From: an uncultured bacterium
GTDB lineage: Bacteria > Bacillota > Clostridia > Lachnospirales > Lachnospiraceae
DNA length: 13,162 bases
NCBI GenBank assembly: GCA_946061355.1
Contig: CAMGRE010000047.1
Location: 1 to 13,162 of the forward strand
Reading direction: 5' to 3'
Made by a program: the position numbers and the translations under genes. Positions 6,231 to 13,162 of the stretch are shown here, piece by piece (the stretch's first letter is position 1; each line of letters begins with the position of its first letter). The notes under the pieces are model-generated. The model ran no database searches. It saw only the letters and a list, made by a program, of their open reading frames with translations, and had not been told where the DNA came from.

Positions 6231-8138
6231 ATGCGAAGGTATGATGAGGATTACCGGTACTTTGTATCAAGGCTGAACAGTGCATACGACAAGAGAGAGA
6301 GCAGGAAAGCGTCCGGTCCGGCGCTTTCTGACAGGATCAGCAGAAGTACGCACAAGTTTATCGAGGATATGTCGGGCAGCGACATGCAGAAGGTGGGTGC
6401 GAAGGTTCGTTCGCGTGTGGCCGATATCTCTTTCCTGACAAAGGAAGAGAAGGAACTGCTTGGCGAGATACGCAAAGGAAAGCAATTGAATTACCGGCAG
6501 GCGATATGCCGTATGACCGGCGAGATCCGGACGGACAAGATCATGCACGCGTATAATCAGCTCTGGAACAGCGAATCGGTATTCCGCACAGTCTATCTCT
6601 ACAAAGGGATGGAAACCCCTGTCAGAGTGGTCAGCGAAGCGGAGGATGTGGTTTTTCCGATCCATGACCTGCGGGGCCTAAGTCGTGATATGCAGAATCT
6701 GTCGATCAAGAATGCACTTGCCGCGGAAGCGCGCCGTCAGTTCAATATCGAGACGGATCCTGTCCTGCGGATACAGGGGTATCTGACAGGACAGAAGGAA
6801 CTGATTGCGGTTCTTTCCTATTATCCGCACATATCGTTCCCGATAGGGTTAAAGGGGATTCTTTATAAAATATTTTCAGATCTGAAGCAGGAAAGCGGGA
6901 ATGTTTCCAAATTTGACGAAGCGACCATTCAGCAGATGAATGAGGAGTTGCGTGCACAGAGCATTGCTTACTGGAAGAAAATTCTGCTGCCGTTTGGCAA
7001 GCGTATGCTGACGCCGGGTGAACAGCGCTTGATGCAGAATGAGGGCAGACCCGAAGAGAAAACATTCCTACATAAAGAACTCCCGGAGAAGCTGGTGGAA
7101 AGTCTGAACGGATACTGTGAGCAGAATCAGGTTTCTCCTAAGTCATTGTTTCTGCTGGCATGGGGCAAGCTGTTCGGAAAATACAATGATGAGAAAGATC
7201 CGCTCCTGCTCGTGGCAAAGAGCGGCGGCCAGATGAATCTGTTTCCTGTCAGGGTGACCGGGAAATATGCGGATGCCGCCAATCTGAGTGATGTGGAACG
7301 CCAGCTTGCGGAGGCTGTCAATTACAACAGCTGCACGAATGAAGAACTGGAGGAAGCAACCGGAATTTCTTTTCCGGAATATTTCGGAATGGCACATCAT
7401 TTTATGGAATTCCGGGAATTGGACGACATGGTGGAAGGCAACGGAAGCATCCGCCCGATCGACAGCATTGATGCTGATGAGATCCGGATCAATCTGCTGA
7501 GCAGTTATCACTTGTTTGAGAAAAATATCAGCATCAATTATTTTGCCAGGAACGGTATGATGGAGATGTTTCTGGAGAATCTCCACACACTTTTTGTGAA
7601 TGAACTTTCGGTTATCGTGTCGTTTGAGAAGAAGGGCTTTGATAAGAGTACCTTTATCAAGGTGAGCGATTCGGACGCAGAGAAGCTACATAAGATCAGG
7701 ATTGCACAGATTGCGTTGTATCTGAAGGAATCCGGTCTGTTTGATACACTGGAAGTGGAAGAGATCATGAAGCTTGCAGAATATTGTAAGCTGAGCTCTT
7801 ATCTGTCCAATGATGAGGTGGTATCGGAGAAGGATCAGATAGCAAAGCTCTATATTGTGGGTGACGGAAAGCTGGAGGAGAGCAGGACAGCGCCGGACGG
7901 TATGGTCAAGAGCCTGCGCATCGTCAAGAAGGGCAGTGTGTTTGGGATAGAGAGTCTGTATCCGGAAGGAAAAGCTTCGACAACCTATACGGTAGTCACC
8001 TCACAGGCCAAGATTGTGGAAATCAGTGCTTCTGTGCTGAAGGAAGTGTTTCGTGGGAAGCCGGACGGGTGGATCGCACTGCTTCAGAAGGAAACAGATC
8101 AGAAACTGAGATTGCAGCGTCTGTGGATGATGGAATAG
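6231..8138 (+). CDS. Degenerate condensation-like domain fused to a cyclic-nucleotide-binding-like domain
   Basis: A 635-residue cytoplasmic protein. Residues about 85-465 follow the order of an NRPS condensation (CoA-dependent acyltransferase) domain: an early FRTVY (118-122) like the LRT.F motif, F.....DLRGLS (142-151), a catalytic-site region, YWKKIL (247-252), LFLLAWGKLFGKYN (306-319), and NLFPVRV (336-342). The HHxxxDG catalytic motif is replaced by YPHISFP (198-204), so normal condensation chemistry should be lost. Residues about 500-610 resemble a CRP/cNMP-binding fold (LFDTL.VEEIMKLAEYCK, LYIVGDGKLE, KKGSVFGIESL). The phosphate-binding cassette is degraded, with KASTT where family members have PRxA(T/S). 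GGGGG six bases before the ATG is the ribosome site. There is no DNA-binding domain and no adenylation or carrier domain nearby. I infer a sensor or scaffold derived from an acyltransferase; both domain assignments are by motif order only. Confidence 0.75.
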   Translation: MRRYDEDYRYFVSRLNSAYDKRESRKASGPALSDRISRSTHKFIEDMSGSDMQKVGAKVRSRVADISFLTKEEKELLGEIRKGKQLNYRQAICRMTGEIRTDKIMHAYNQLWNSESVFRTVYLYKGMETPVRVVSEAEDVVFPIHDLRGLSRDMQNLSIKNALAAEARRQFNIETDPVLRIQGYLTGQKELIAVLSYYPHISFPIGLKGILYKIFSDLKQESGNVSKFDEATIQQMNEELRAQSIAYWKKILLPFGKRMLTPGEQRLMQNEGRPEEKTFLHKELPEKLVESLNGYCEQNQVSPKSLFLLAWGKLFGKYNDEKDPLLLVAKSGGQMNLFPVRVTGKYADAANLSDVERQLAEAVNYNSCTNEELEEATGISFPEYFGMAHHFMEFRELDDMVEGNGSIRPIDSIDADEIRINLLSSYHLFEKNISINYFARNGMMEMFLENLHTLFVNELSVIVSFEKKGFDKSTFIKVSDSDAEKLHKIRIAQIALYLKESGLFDTLEVEEIMKLAEYCKLSSYLSNDEVVSEKDQIAKLYIVGDGKLEESRTAPDGMVKSLRIVKKGSVFGIESLYPEGKASTTYTVVTSQAKIVEISASVLKEVFRGKPDGWIALLQKETDQKLRLQRLWMME

Positions 8139-8165
8139 AGATTGCGTTATTAAGTAGGAGATCGT

Positions 8166-8999
8166 ATGAATTACATTGTTTTGCCGGCTCAGGGAACAGC
8201 TTATAAGAATATTCTGCCCGGTTCGCTCGCGGAGATGGCGGGGAAAGGCGGTCTGTTGGTGATCGGAGGCTGCTCTTCGGCAGGGAAATTGGAATGCGTG
8301 GCGGCCTTTGCCCTGGTTCCTTTTCACAGGGATGAGGCAATGCTCAAATATATTTTTGTGCCGGAGAAGGACAGGAGAAGAGGATATGGCCACGGCTTAC
8401 TGGAATATGCGAGGATCAGATTAAAAAACACCGGTGTCCGGGCGGTCACGGTCAGACTGTGCAGCGCGGAAGAAGGACTCACGAAATTTTTGCAGCATGA
8501 GAAGTTTATTCCGTTGTCATTCCAGGGGAAAATGTACGAATATTCCCTCTCGGCATTTGCGGGAAATGCCATGTTGCAGAAAATGCCGGTGGAAAATATG
8601 AAGAAAGCGGTTACGATCACAGACTCTGACGATATCCGCCTGAAACGGTTCAGAGAGCGGGCAAAGGGCGATAGGTTCTATATGGGGACGGATGATCATG
8701 ATCTGCGGTTCAGCCGTTTCTATCAGGAGGACAGGGAGTTGACATCATGTCTGCTCGCGGAACGATGCGGAGGAAATATATTGTTCATCGCGCGCAGCCA
8801 TAAACTCAGCATCTGTACGGAGCCTGCGGCGTGGGCGTTCCTGTTTGCCTCCTGCATCAAAACGGCGCAGGAACTTATGCCGACAGACGCGATCGTTCAG
8901 ATCCAGAGTTTTGAGAAGGCGGAGTATACGTTTTTACAGCGATTGACGGGAAGCATGGCAAAGGAATACAGGGTACAGGAATTGGCACGGCGTCTGTAA
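8166..8999 (+). CDS. GNAT-like acetyltransferase, divergent third copy
   Basis: A 277-residue protein of the same length and two-part layout as the tandem pair at 2689-4363, but much diverged. The N-terminal half has IFVPEKD followed by R70-R71-R72-G73-Y74-G75, a full RxxGxG acetyl-CoA loop, then an alpha helix (HGLLEYARIRLK) and the FLQHEKFIPL segment. The C-terminal half, about 150-277, shows no CoA loop and may be a degenerate second GNAT domain or an acceptor-binding part. AGGAG five bases before the ATG supports the start. It lies 27 bases after the condensation-like gene and 26 bases before the next gene. Whether its acceptor is a small molecule or a protein, possibly a Lys-rich neighbour, cannot be read from the sequence. 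Confidence 0.8.
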   Translation: MNYIVLPAQGTAYKNILPGSLAEMAGKGGLLVIGGCSSAGKLECVAAFALVPFHRDEAMLKYIFVPEKDRRRGYGHGLLEYARIRLKNTGVRAVTVRLCSAEEGLTKFLQHEKFIPLSFQGKMYEYSLSAFAGNAMLQKMPVENMKKAVTITDSDDIRLKRFRERAKGDRFYMGTDDHDLRFSRFYQEDRELTSCLLAERCGGNILFIARSHKLSICTEPAAWAFLFASCIKTAQELMPTDAIVQIQSFEKAEYTFLQRLTGSMAKEYRVQELARRL

Positions 9000-9025
9000 C
9001 GGATGTGAGAAATGGAGGGTGAGCA

Positions 9026-10705
9026 ATGGATAGTAAGAAGATGATGAAAGAGAAAACGGCAGATGTGCTTCAAGGAACGAAGGAAGAGATTTCAACCGTT
9101 GAGGTGAAGCACGAAGTTGTGGAGCAGGGGACGGATCAACAGGAGGAAAAGAAAAGTTTTGTTGATCAAATCCATGATCTTGTACATTCTGCCCAAGGGT
9201 CGGAGAGTGCGCCGGAGGAGCTGATCGACACATCCGACGTGGAGGTTGAGATATCGGAGAAGGACATCATCAATATTGTGCAGGACAGCGCAGCTTTCCG
9301 GAATATGAGTACAGAGGCTGAGCAGAGGAAGGAATATTTCAAAGACGGTCAGCAGATGCCGGAGAATATGCAGCAGAAGTACAAGGAAGAGTTTCATCAG
9401 ACCCGCAAGCAAAACACAGTTCATGAAGAACAGGAGAGTAACCTGTCGGATGAGCAAGAGAAGGAACGGAAGAAGCAGGAAAGACTGCAAAGGGCAAGGG
9501 AAACAATGCAGAGGACGAAGCAGGGTATCATGGATGCGTGGCGTTCCCTGCAATCGTCTACAGAGTTTGAGGCGGTTTCCCAGGGAATCATGGGAGACCG
9601 TGACAGTGCTTCGGAGAGCTTTGAGAGAATGCGCGGGGCGTTGGAGAATTTTATAATTATGACAGATGATGAGAATCGTGAACCGGATGCATATATTGAC
9701 GCAATTGCAGAACTGCGGGAAGCATCACAGGCATATTATGATTCGCATTCTACCAGAAGACGTTTTACCGGGAAAGGTAAGCGCAGAAAAGGCTATTCGG
9801 AGACGCTGATCCGGATCCTGAGCGGTGTAGAGCGGGAAATGGCCCGGAATTATATGAATTATAAGAAGAGCCGCATGGAAGCAACCGGAATGGATGATGC
9901 GGTGTATCAGGAGCAGGTGGCGGTGACAGAGGCGCGAGTTTTTGGTGATCAGGATGAAACGCAGATGCGCCCGGCCGATTCGCTAAAAGAGGTTGAGAAA
10001 TTGGCGAAATACGGATCAACAGAGAAACGGCTGGAGTGTCTTTTGCGCTTGGGATACTACAAAATGGTGTCCAGTAAATTTGGACAGGAACTGGAAAAGT
10101 ATGGATATGAGTTCGATATGGACAGGTATTCCGATTCGGTGGCAATGCTGGGAGATTCCTTCAGAGATCGGCAGTCTTCCCGGATCGTAAAAGTCAGGAT
10201 GGCCGCCATGGTCGATCGGCTCAAAACAGCAGGCACGCAGGCTCTGTTTGATACCTATAACAGGTATCTTGCGGAGGATACGATACCGCAGGGGATGAGC
10301 AAGGATACCTACGCGAAACTGAAACTCCAGAATTCCATAGTTGCGTACAGACAGATGGCTCTGCCGGTCGCAGTACAGGATTCCATGTTCGGAGATGATG
10401 ATATTGCAGAGCTTATGCAGAAAACACAGTCGCAAATGCCGGGTGATATGGCAAGGGATCTGGTCGAACTGAATGAATACGGAACGGAAGTGAGTCACAG
10501 GTATAAGCGGGTAGTGGAGCAGGCGCGGGAGCAATATCTCGATGTGACACAGGAAATGCAGATGGTGTTGTTTTGGCAGCTGCTTGGGAGCGGCATGTTG
10601 ATCAGAATCGGTGATAAGAAGCCTTGCGGCAAGAGGGATATCAGTAAGCTGGAGCGCCTGGCTCCGCAGATCATTTCAGGCATATTTAACGAAGTGCTGC
10701 AGTGA
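9026..10705 (+). CDS. Charged helical protein, first of a tandem paralogous pair, function unknown
   Basis: I do not recognise this 559-residue protein. It has no signal peptide or membrane segment. Residues 1-80 are variable and charged. Residues 86-125 are a block nearly identical to the next protein (QDSAAFRNMS, EAEQRKEY, GQQMPENMQ). Residues 126-170 are a Gln/Glu/Lys/Arg linker, possibly coiled coil. Residues 190-285 form a conserved domain with SASESF, a helix ending in AYYDSHS, and the basic motif RRRFT.KGKRRKGYSET (244-260). Residues 330-400 hold the GY-helix module (LEKYGYEFDMDRY) that resembles repeats in the first protein. The end has WQLLGSGMLIR....PC...DI..LERLAP, with Cys534 matched in the paralogue. 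The ATG has a strong GGAGGGTGA close upstream. The basic motif could bind nucleic acid, acidic lipid or a partner protein, which is inference. Confidence 0.82.
   Translation: MDSKKMMKEKTADVLQGTKEEISTVEVKHEVVEQGTDQQEEKKSFVDQIHDLVHSAQGSESAPEELIDTSDVEVEISEKDIINIVQDSAAFRNMSTEAEQRKEYFKDGQQMPENMQQKYKEEFHQTRKQNTVHEEQESNLSDEQEKERKKQERLQRARETMQRTKQGIMDAWRSLQSSTEFEAVSQGIMGDRDSASESFERMRGALENFIIMTDDENREPDAYIDAIAELREASQAYYDSHSTRRRFTGKGKRRKGYSETLIRILSGVEREMARNYMNYKKSRMEATGMDDAVYQEQVAVTEARVFGDQDETQMRPADSLKEVEKLAKYGSTEKRLECLLRLGYYKMVSSKFGQELEKYGYEFDMDRYSDSVAMLGDSFRDRQSSRIVKVRMAAMVDRLKTAGTQALFDTYNRYLAEDTIPQGMSKDTYAKLKLQNSIVAYRQMALPVAVQDSMFGDDDIAELMQKTQSQMPGDMARDLVELNEYGTEVSHRYKRVVEQAREQYLDVTQEMQMVLFWQLLGSGMLIRIGDKKPCGKRDISKLERLAPQIISGIFNEVLQ
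9281..9400 (+). repeat. Near-identical 120-base block, copy A
   Basis: Codes for residues 86-125 of the 559-residue protein. It aligns without gaps to 10986-11105, with 106 of 120 bases and 33 of 40 residues identical by hand count. The sequence on both sides is far less similar. Confidence 0.85.
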
Positions 10706-10709
10706 GTAC

Positions 10710-10719
10710 GGAGGGAGAA
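10710..10719 (+). promoter_or_regulatory. Ribosome binding site deciding a GTG start
   Basis: GGAGGGAGAA lies just before GTG at 10722, like the GGAGGGTGAG before the paralogue at 9026. The GTG start gives (M)DNQKIM, which aligns with MDSKKMM at the start of the upstream paralogue. Confidence 0.8.
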
Positions 10720-10721
10720 CA

Positions 10722-12383
10722 GTGGATAATCAGAAGATCATGCTGAACAAACAGCCGGTTGTGATCCAGAGAACATCGGAGGAGACAGAGACTGTTCAAA
10801 AGGCAGGATCGCAGCTTAAGACAGATCAGCAGAAGGCAGCGGAGCAGCAGAATCAGCAAAAGAAACAGAAGAATTTCATACAGGAGTTCAGCGACTATGA
10901 GGAGTTTATCCTGGGCGCAGAGAATCTGATCGACACGGACAGCGTGGAGATCAGGGAGGATAAGAAGGAGAGTATCCAGGCCGCGCAGGACAGCGCTTCT
11001 TTCCGGAATATGAGCGCGGAGGCTGAGCAGAGGAAGGAATACCTCAAGAACGGTCAGCAGATGCCGGAGGATATGCAGAAGAAATATAAGGAAGAGTTTC
11101 AGCAGGCAAAGAAGGAAGAGGAAGAGGCAGAACAGGAAAAAGAAGCGAAGCAGGAAGAGGCAGAGCAGGAAGAACAGCAGGAAGAAGAGATGTCCCAAAC
11201 GCAGCTTTGTGCGGAGAATGTTGAGGCTGAGATCAGCAGACTGATCTCGCTCCTCAAGGATGTCAGGGATGGGATGAATGCGGATACGGGCAGCGCGTCC
11301 GAGAGCTTCCGGGCGATGCGTGATGCAATGAATCAGTTTTCCGAAGTGCTTAACAGCGGGAAAGATGCGGATGCGATCATGGAGAGCCACATCGCACTGC
11401 GCCATGCCGCGCAGGTTTATCTGAATACCCACAGCGGCAGGAGACGCTTTACGTCTAGAGGAAGCAGGAGAAAGGGCTATGCGGAGACCATATTGGAAGA
11501 ACTGAACGACTCGGATGAGACGCTGGCAAGAGAGTACAATTCCTATAAGATGGCACAGCTGGAAGAGCGGAAGATAACGGAGGCTGATACGCACAGAGCG
11601 GAGAATATGCAACAACAGATCTTCGGCGGAGAAGGGTACACGCCGTACAGCGAAGAGGAGGCAAGTGAGATCAATAAGAACGGGACGCTGGAGGAGCGCC
11701 TGAAGGTACATTTCAGCATCTGGTTTGCCCGGGATATGGGGGATAAGTTTGCGCAATCCCTGGCAAAATACGGGTATGGATTTAATACGGATGTATACAG
11801 GAGAATGATCAATGAATCAACAAATGCGCTTTTGGGCAATCAGACTGAGAAGGCAAAGGTAGTCACGCTGCTCATGGAGCTGCTGCAGCTCGGTGATCGG
11901 CAACTCACGGAGGCGTATGATGGATTCGCCGCAGAACAGGATCCGGAGGGAATGGATCAGGAGAATTACGCTTACACGAAATTGATGAACTGCCCGTCTG
12001 CGATCCGTCGTATGCGCGTCTCGCATGTGATTAGCCTTACGGGAGGTATTGACGAAATGTTTATGTATCGTGGAATGAATCTGCGGCAGCATTTCTATAC
12101 GGAGGAATACAATCGTAAGCTGGATGCGCTGCAGACGAACGGACAGGATGGATTTGACTACCAGGAACGTTACGATCAGATCAAGAAGGCTGGACTGCAT
12201 TACGTTGAACTGAATAAGGATGCACTGATGGATCAGTTCAGGCAGCTCCTCAGGAGCGGCATGCTGGTAAAGAGCGAGACCGGGGAGCCGTGTACGCAGG
12301 ATGACCTGAATATGCTGGATGCATTGGCGGAAGAGATCGTCGCGGATAAGATGAATGCCGAGCTTCGCGAGGCGAATAAATAA
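10722..12383 (+). CDS. Charged helical protein, second of the tandem paralogous pair, function unknown
   Basis: A 553-residue protein, paralogous to the preceding one along its whole length. I chose the GTG start at 10722: it follows GGAGGGAGAA, begins 16 bases after the upstream stop, and aligns with the start of the paralogue. An in-frame ATG at 10611 would instead overlap the upstream gene by 95 bases with no ribosome site. Order of parts: Gln-rich N-terminus (35-50), the conserved block QDSASFRNMS to EEFQQ (89-128), a Glu/Gln/Lys low-complexity stretch (129-158) likely to be a helix or coiled coil, SASESF (191-196), the basic motif RRRFTSRGSRRKGYAET (240-256), the GY-helix module (LAKYGYGFNTDVY, 347-359), and the C-terminal FRQLLRSGMLV....PC motif with Cys524. 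No catalytic motif is visible. It is likely cytoplasmic, and may form a hetero-oligomer with its paralogue (inference). Confidence 0.82.
   Translation: MDNQKIMLNKQPVVIQRTSEETETVQKAGSQLKTDQQKAAEQQNQQKKQKNFIQEFSDYEEFILGAENLIDTDSVEIREDKKESIQAAQDSASFRNMSAEAEQRKEYLKNGQQMPEDMQKKYKEEFQQAKKEEEEAEQEKEAKQEEAEQEEQQEEEMSQTQLCAENVEAEISRLISLLKDVRDGMNADTGSASESFRAMRDAMNQFSEVLNSGKDADAIMESHIALRHAAQVYLNTHSGRRRFTSRGSRRKGYAETILEELNDSDETLAREYNSYKMAQLEERKITEADTHRAENMQQQIFGGEGYTPYSEEEASEINKNGTLEERLKVHFSIWFARDMGDKFAQSLAKYGYGFNTDVYRRMINESTNALLGNQTEKAKVVTLLMELLQLGDRQLTEAYDGFAAEQDPEGMDQENYAYTKLMNCPSAIRRMRVSHVISLTGGIDEMFMYRGMNLRQHFYTEEYNRKLDALQTNGQDGFDYQERYDQIKKAGLHYVELNKDALMDQFRQLLRSGMLVKSETGEPCTQDDLNMLDALAEEIVADKMNAELREANK
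10986..11105 (+). repeat. Near-identical 120-base block, copy B
   Basis: Codes for residues 89-128 of the 553-residue protein and pairs with copy A at 9281-9400. Of the 14 base differences about half are silent, so the similarity extends beyond what protein constraint alone requires. Confidence 0.85.
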
Positions 12384-12401
12384 CGGAAAGGTGAAAGAAG
12401 C

Positions 12402-12986
12402 ATGAAATCAAATGAATGTATCCTGAGAGGCAGGGATGAAGACATCGCACGCGCACTGAAGGAAGTGGAGAAGACCGCGGTCTACAACAAGCTGGGGCGG
12501 AAGGAAGCGATCCAGCTACGGCTGCTCGCTGAGGAACTGATGGGGATGCAGAAGGGGATCTTAGGGTTTACCAAAGGTGTCTTCTATGTCGAGAATCATA
12601 AGAAACTCTATAATCTGTATCTGCATTCCGAGATCCGTGTGGATATGCAGACGCAGGAGCGGTTTGTGGAGATGTCCACGAAAGGGAAGAATACCGCCTA
12701 TGACGGATTCAAGGGGAAACTTCGGATGATCGCGGACAAGATGCTCAACGATCCGGCAGCCGGCTGTTATATCACCGATACATATGTCAACGGAACGATG
12801 ATCTTCAGCGATCCGGCATCACAGTATGAGCAGATCTGGGCGCTCAGCCAGTACCGGAAAGAGGCGGAGCAGAACGCGGCAGAGTGGGATGAACTGGAGA
12901 GATCCATTGTGGCAAGTATTGCGGACGAAGTGATCGTCGGCGCGAGAACCGATTATGTGGATCTGATCGCCGTCAAGAAATTTTAA
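12402..12986 (+). CDS. Divergent anti-sigma-type ATP-binding-like protein (RsbW/SpoIIAB-like)
   Basis: A 194-residue protein that I relate to the HATPase_c anti-sigma kinase class by overall pattern: an N-terminal helix and LRLLAEELMGMQKGIL (39-54) at the N-box position, a central strand pair (FYVENHKKLYNLYLHSEI), STKGKN..YDGFKGKL (92-107), WALSQYR (146-152), and the end LERSIVASIADEVIVGAR..YVDLI. I recall uncharacterised Lachnospiraceae proteins with this same C-terminus annotated as ATP-binding. The N-box ExxxN lacks its Asn here (EELMGM), and no DxGxG G1 box is visible, so ATP binding and kinase activity are doubtful. RsbW-type proteins bind a sigma factor or a STAS antagonist and phosphorylate the latter. 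The following STAS gene, 15 bases downstream, supports that pairing. AAGGTGA before the ATG supports the start. Confidence 0.7.
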   Translation: MKSNECILRGRDEDIARALKEVEKTAVYNKLGRKEAIQLRLLAEELMGMQKGILGFTKGVFYVENHKKLYNLYLHSEIRVDMQTQERFVEMSTKGKNTAYDGFKGKLRMIADKMLNDPAAGCYITDTYVNGTMIFSDPASQYEQIWALSQYRKEAEQNAAEWDELERSIVASIADEVIVGARTDYVDLIAVKKF

Positions 12987-13001
12987 AGGAGAAAGAGACC
13001 G

Positions 13002-13162
13002 ATGAATATTGTAAAAGAGCTGGAAGGAACGACATTGACTGTGAAGCTGGAAGGCAGGCTGGATACTTTGACAGCTCCCGAGCTGGAAGAGGACATGCAG
13101 GGATCCCTTGAAGGAGTAACCGATCTGGTTGTTGATCTTGAAGCGCTGGAATATGTATCTTC
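13002..13162 (+). CDS. STAS domain anti-sigma-factor antagonist (3' partial, RsbV/SpoIIAA-like)
   Basis: The first 53 codons of a STAS protein, cut off by the right edge. It shows the family start: MNIVKELEGTTLTVKLEGRL, D21 followed by TLTAPELEE, then LVVDLEALEYVSS. In RsbV/SpoIIAA proteins the sequence continues as SAGLR, and the phosphorylated Ser lies at about the point where the window ends, so it cannot be confirmed. The role in the family is to bind the anti-sigma kinase when unphosphorylated and release the sigma factor. AAAGGAGA overlaps the stop of the preceding gene and sits eight bases from the ATG, so both genes are co-expressed. A phosphatase (SpoIIE or RsbU type) would be expected somewhere in the genome and is not in this window. 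Confidence 0.9.
   Translation, partial: MNIVKELEGTTLTVKLEGRLDTLTAPELEEDMQGSLEGVTDLVVDLEALEYVS

Noticed and set aside
6231..8138. Functional non-ribosomal peptide synthetase module
   Set aside because: The HHxxxDG motif is absent, and no adenylation, thiolation or thioesterase domain or phosphopantetheine site is seen in or next to the gene.
10686..11756. Long open frame of 356 codons on the - strand
   Set aside because: It is Leu-rich because the + strand gene is full of GAG, CAG and AAG codons, whose complements read as Leu and Phe codons. It has no ribosome site and opposes two well-supported + genes.
9026..12383. Secreted effector or surface proteins
   Set aside because: Neither protein has a signal peptide, membrane segment, cell-wall anchor or recognisable export motif, and no secretion genes are in the window.
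1..13162. Mobile element, prophage or CRISPR array
   Set aside because: No transposase, integrase, phage structural gene, terminal inverted repeats or regularly spaced short repeats are visible.

Overview
All genes in this window lie on the + strand and are tightly packed. The sequence looks like a Bacillota (Firmicutes) chromosome, most plausibly a gut Lachnospiraceae. Reasons are Shine-Dalgarno sites close to AGGAGG, moderate GC by eye, a Gram-positive style lipoprotein, a DUF975 membrane protein, and an RsbW/SpoIIAB-like protein followed by a STAS protein of a type I recall from Lachnospiraceae. The genus cannot be read from the window. I see no tRNA, rRNA, CRISPR array, insertion sequence or clear intrinsic terminator.

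Layout: (1) 1-2692, a large soluble helical protein, probably cut off by the left edge, carrying an internal repeat. (2) 2689-4363, two tandem paralogous GNAT acetyltransferase-like proteins; the first overlaps gene 1 by 4 bases. (3) A 97-base gap with a TATAAT box, then a DUF975 multi-pass membrane protein (4461-5171) and, 3 bases later, an acidic lipoprotein (5175-6194). (4) 6231-8138, a degenerate NRPS-type condensation domain fused to a degenerate cyclic-nucleotide-binding domain. (5) 8166-8999, a third GNAT-like protein. (6) 9026-12383, two tandem paralogous charged proteins of 559 and 553 residues, sharing an almost unchanged 40-residue block, a basic motif and a C-terminal motif. (7) 12402-12986, a divergent anti-sigma-type HATPase-like protein, then the start of a STAS anti-sigma-factor antagonist (13002 to the right edge).

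How the genes may work together (inference): genes 5-7, and probably the whole run, look like one transcription unit ending in a partner-switching pair. Several members belong to enzyme or ligand-binding folds whose signature residues are lost: the condensation domain lacks HHxxxDG, the cNMP domain lacks its phosphate-binding Arg, and the HATPase-like protein lacks the N-box Asn. This suggests sensing or scaffolding rather than ordinary metabolism. A weak helical module, 'GY' followed by a helix, seems to recur five times in the three large proteins and may mark one protein family. I do not recognise a characterised system with this gene set, so it is a candidate undescribed regulatory or stress locus.
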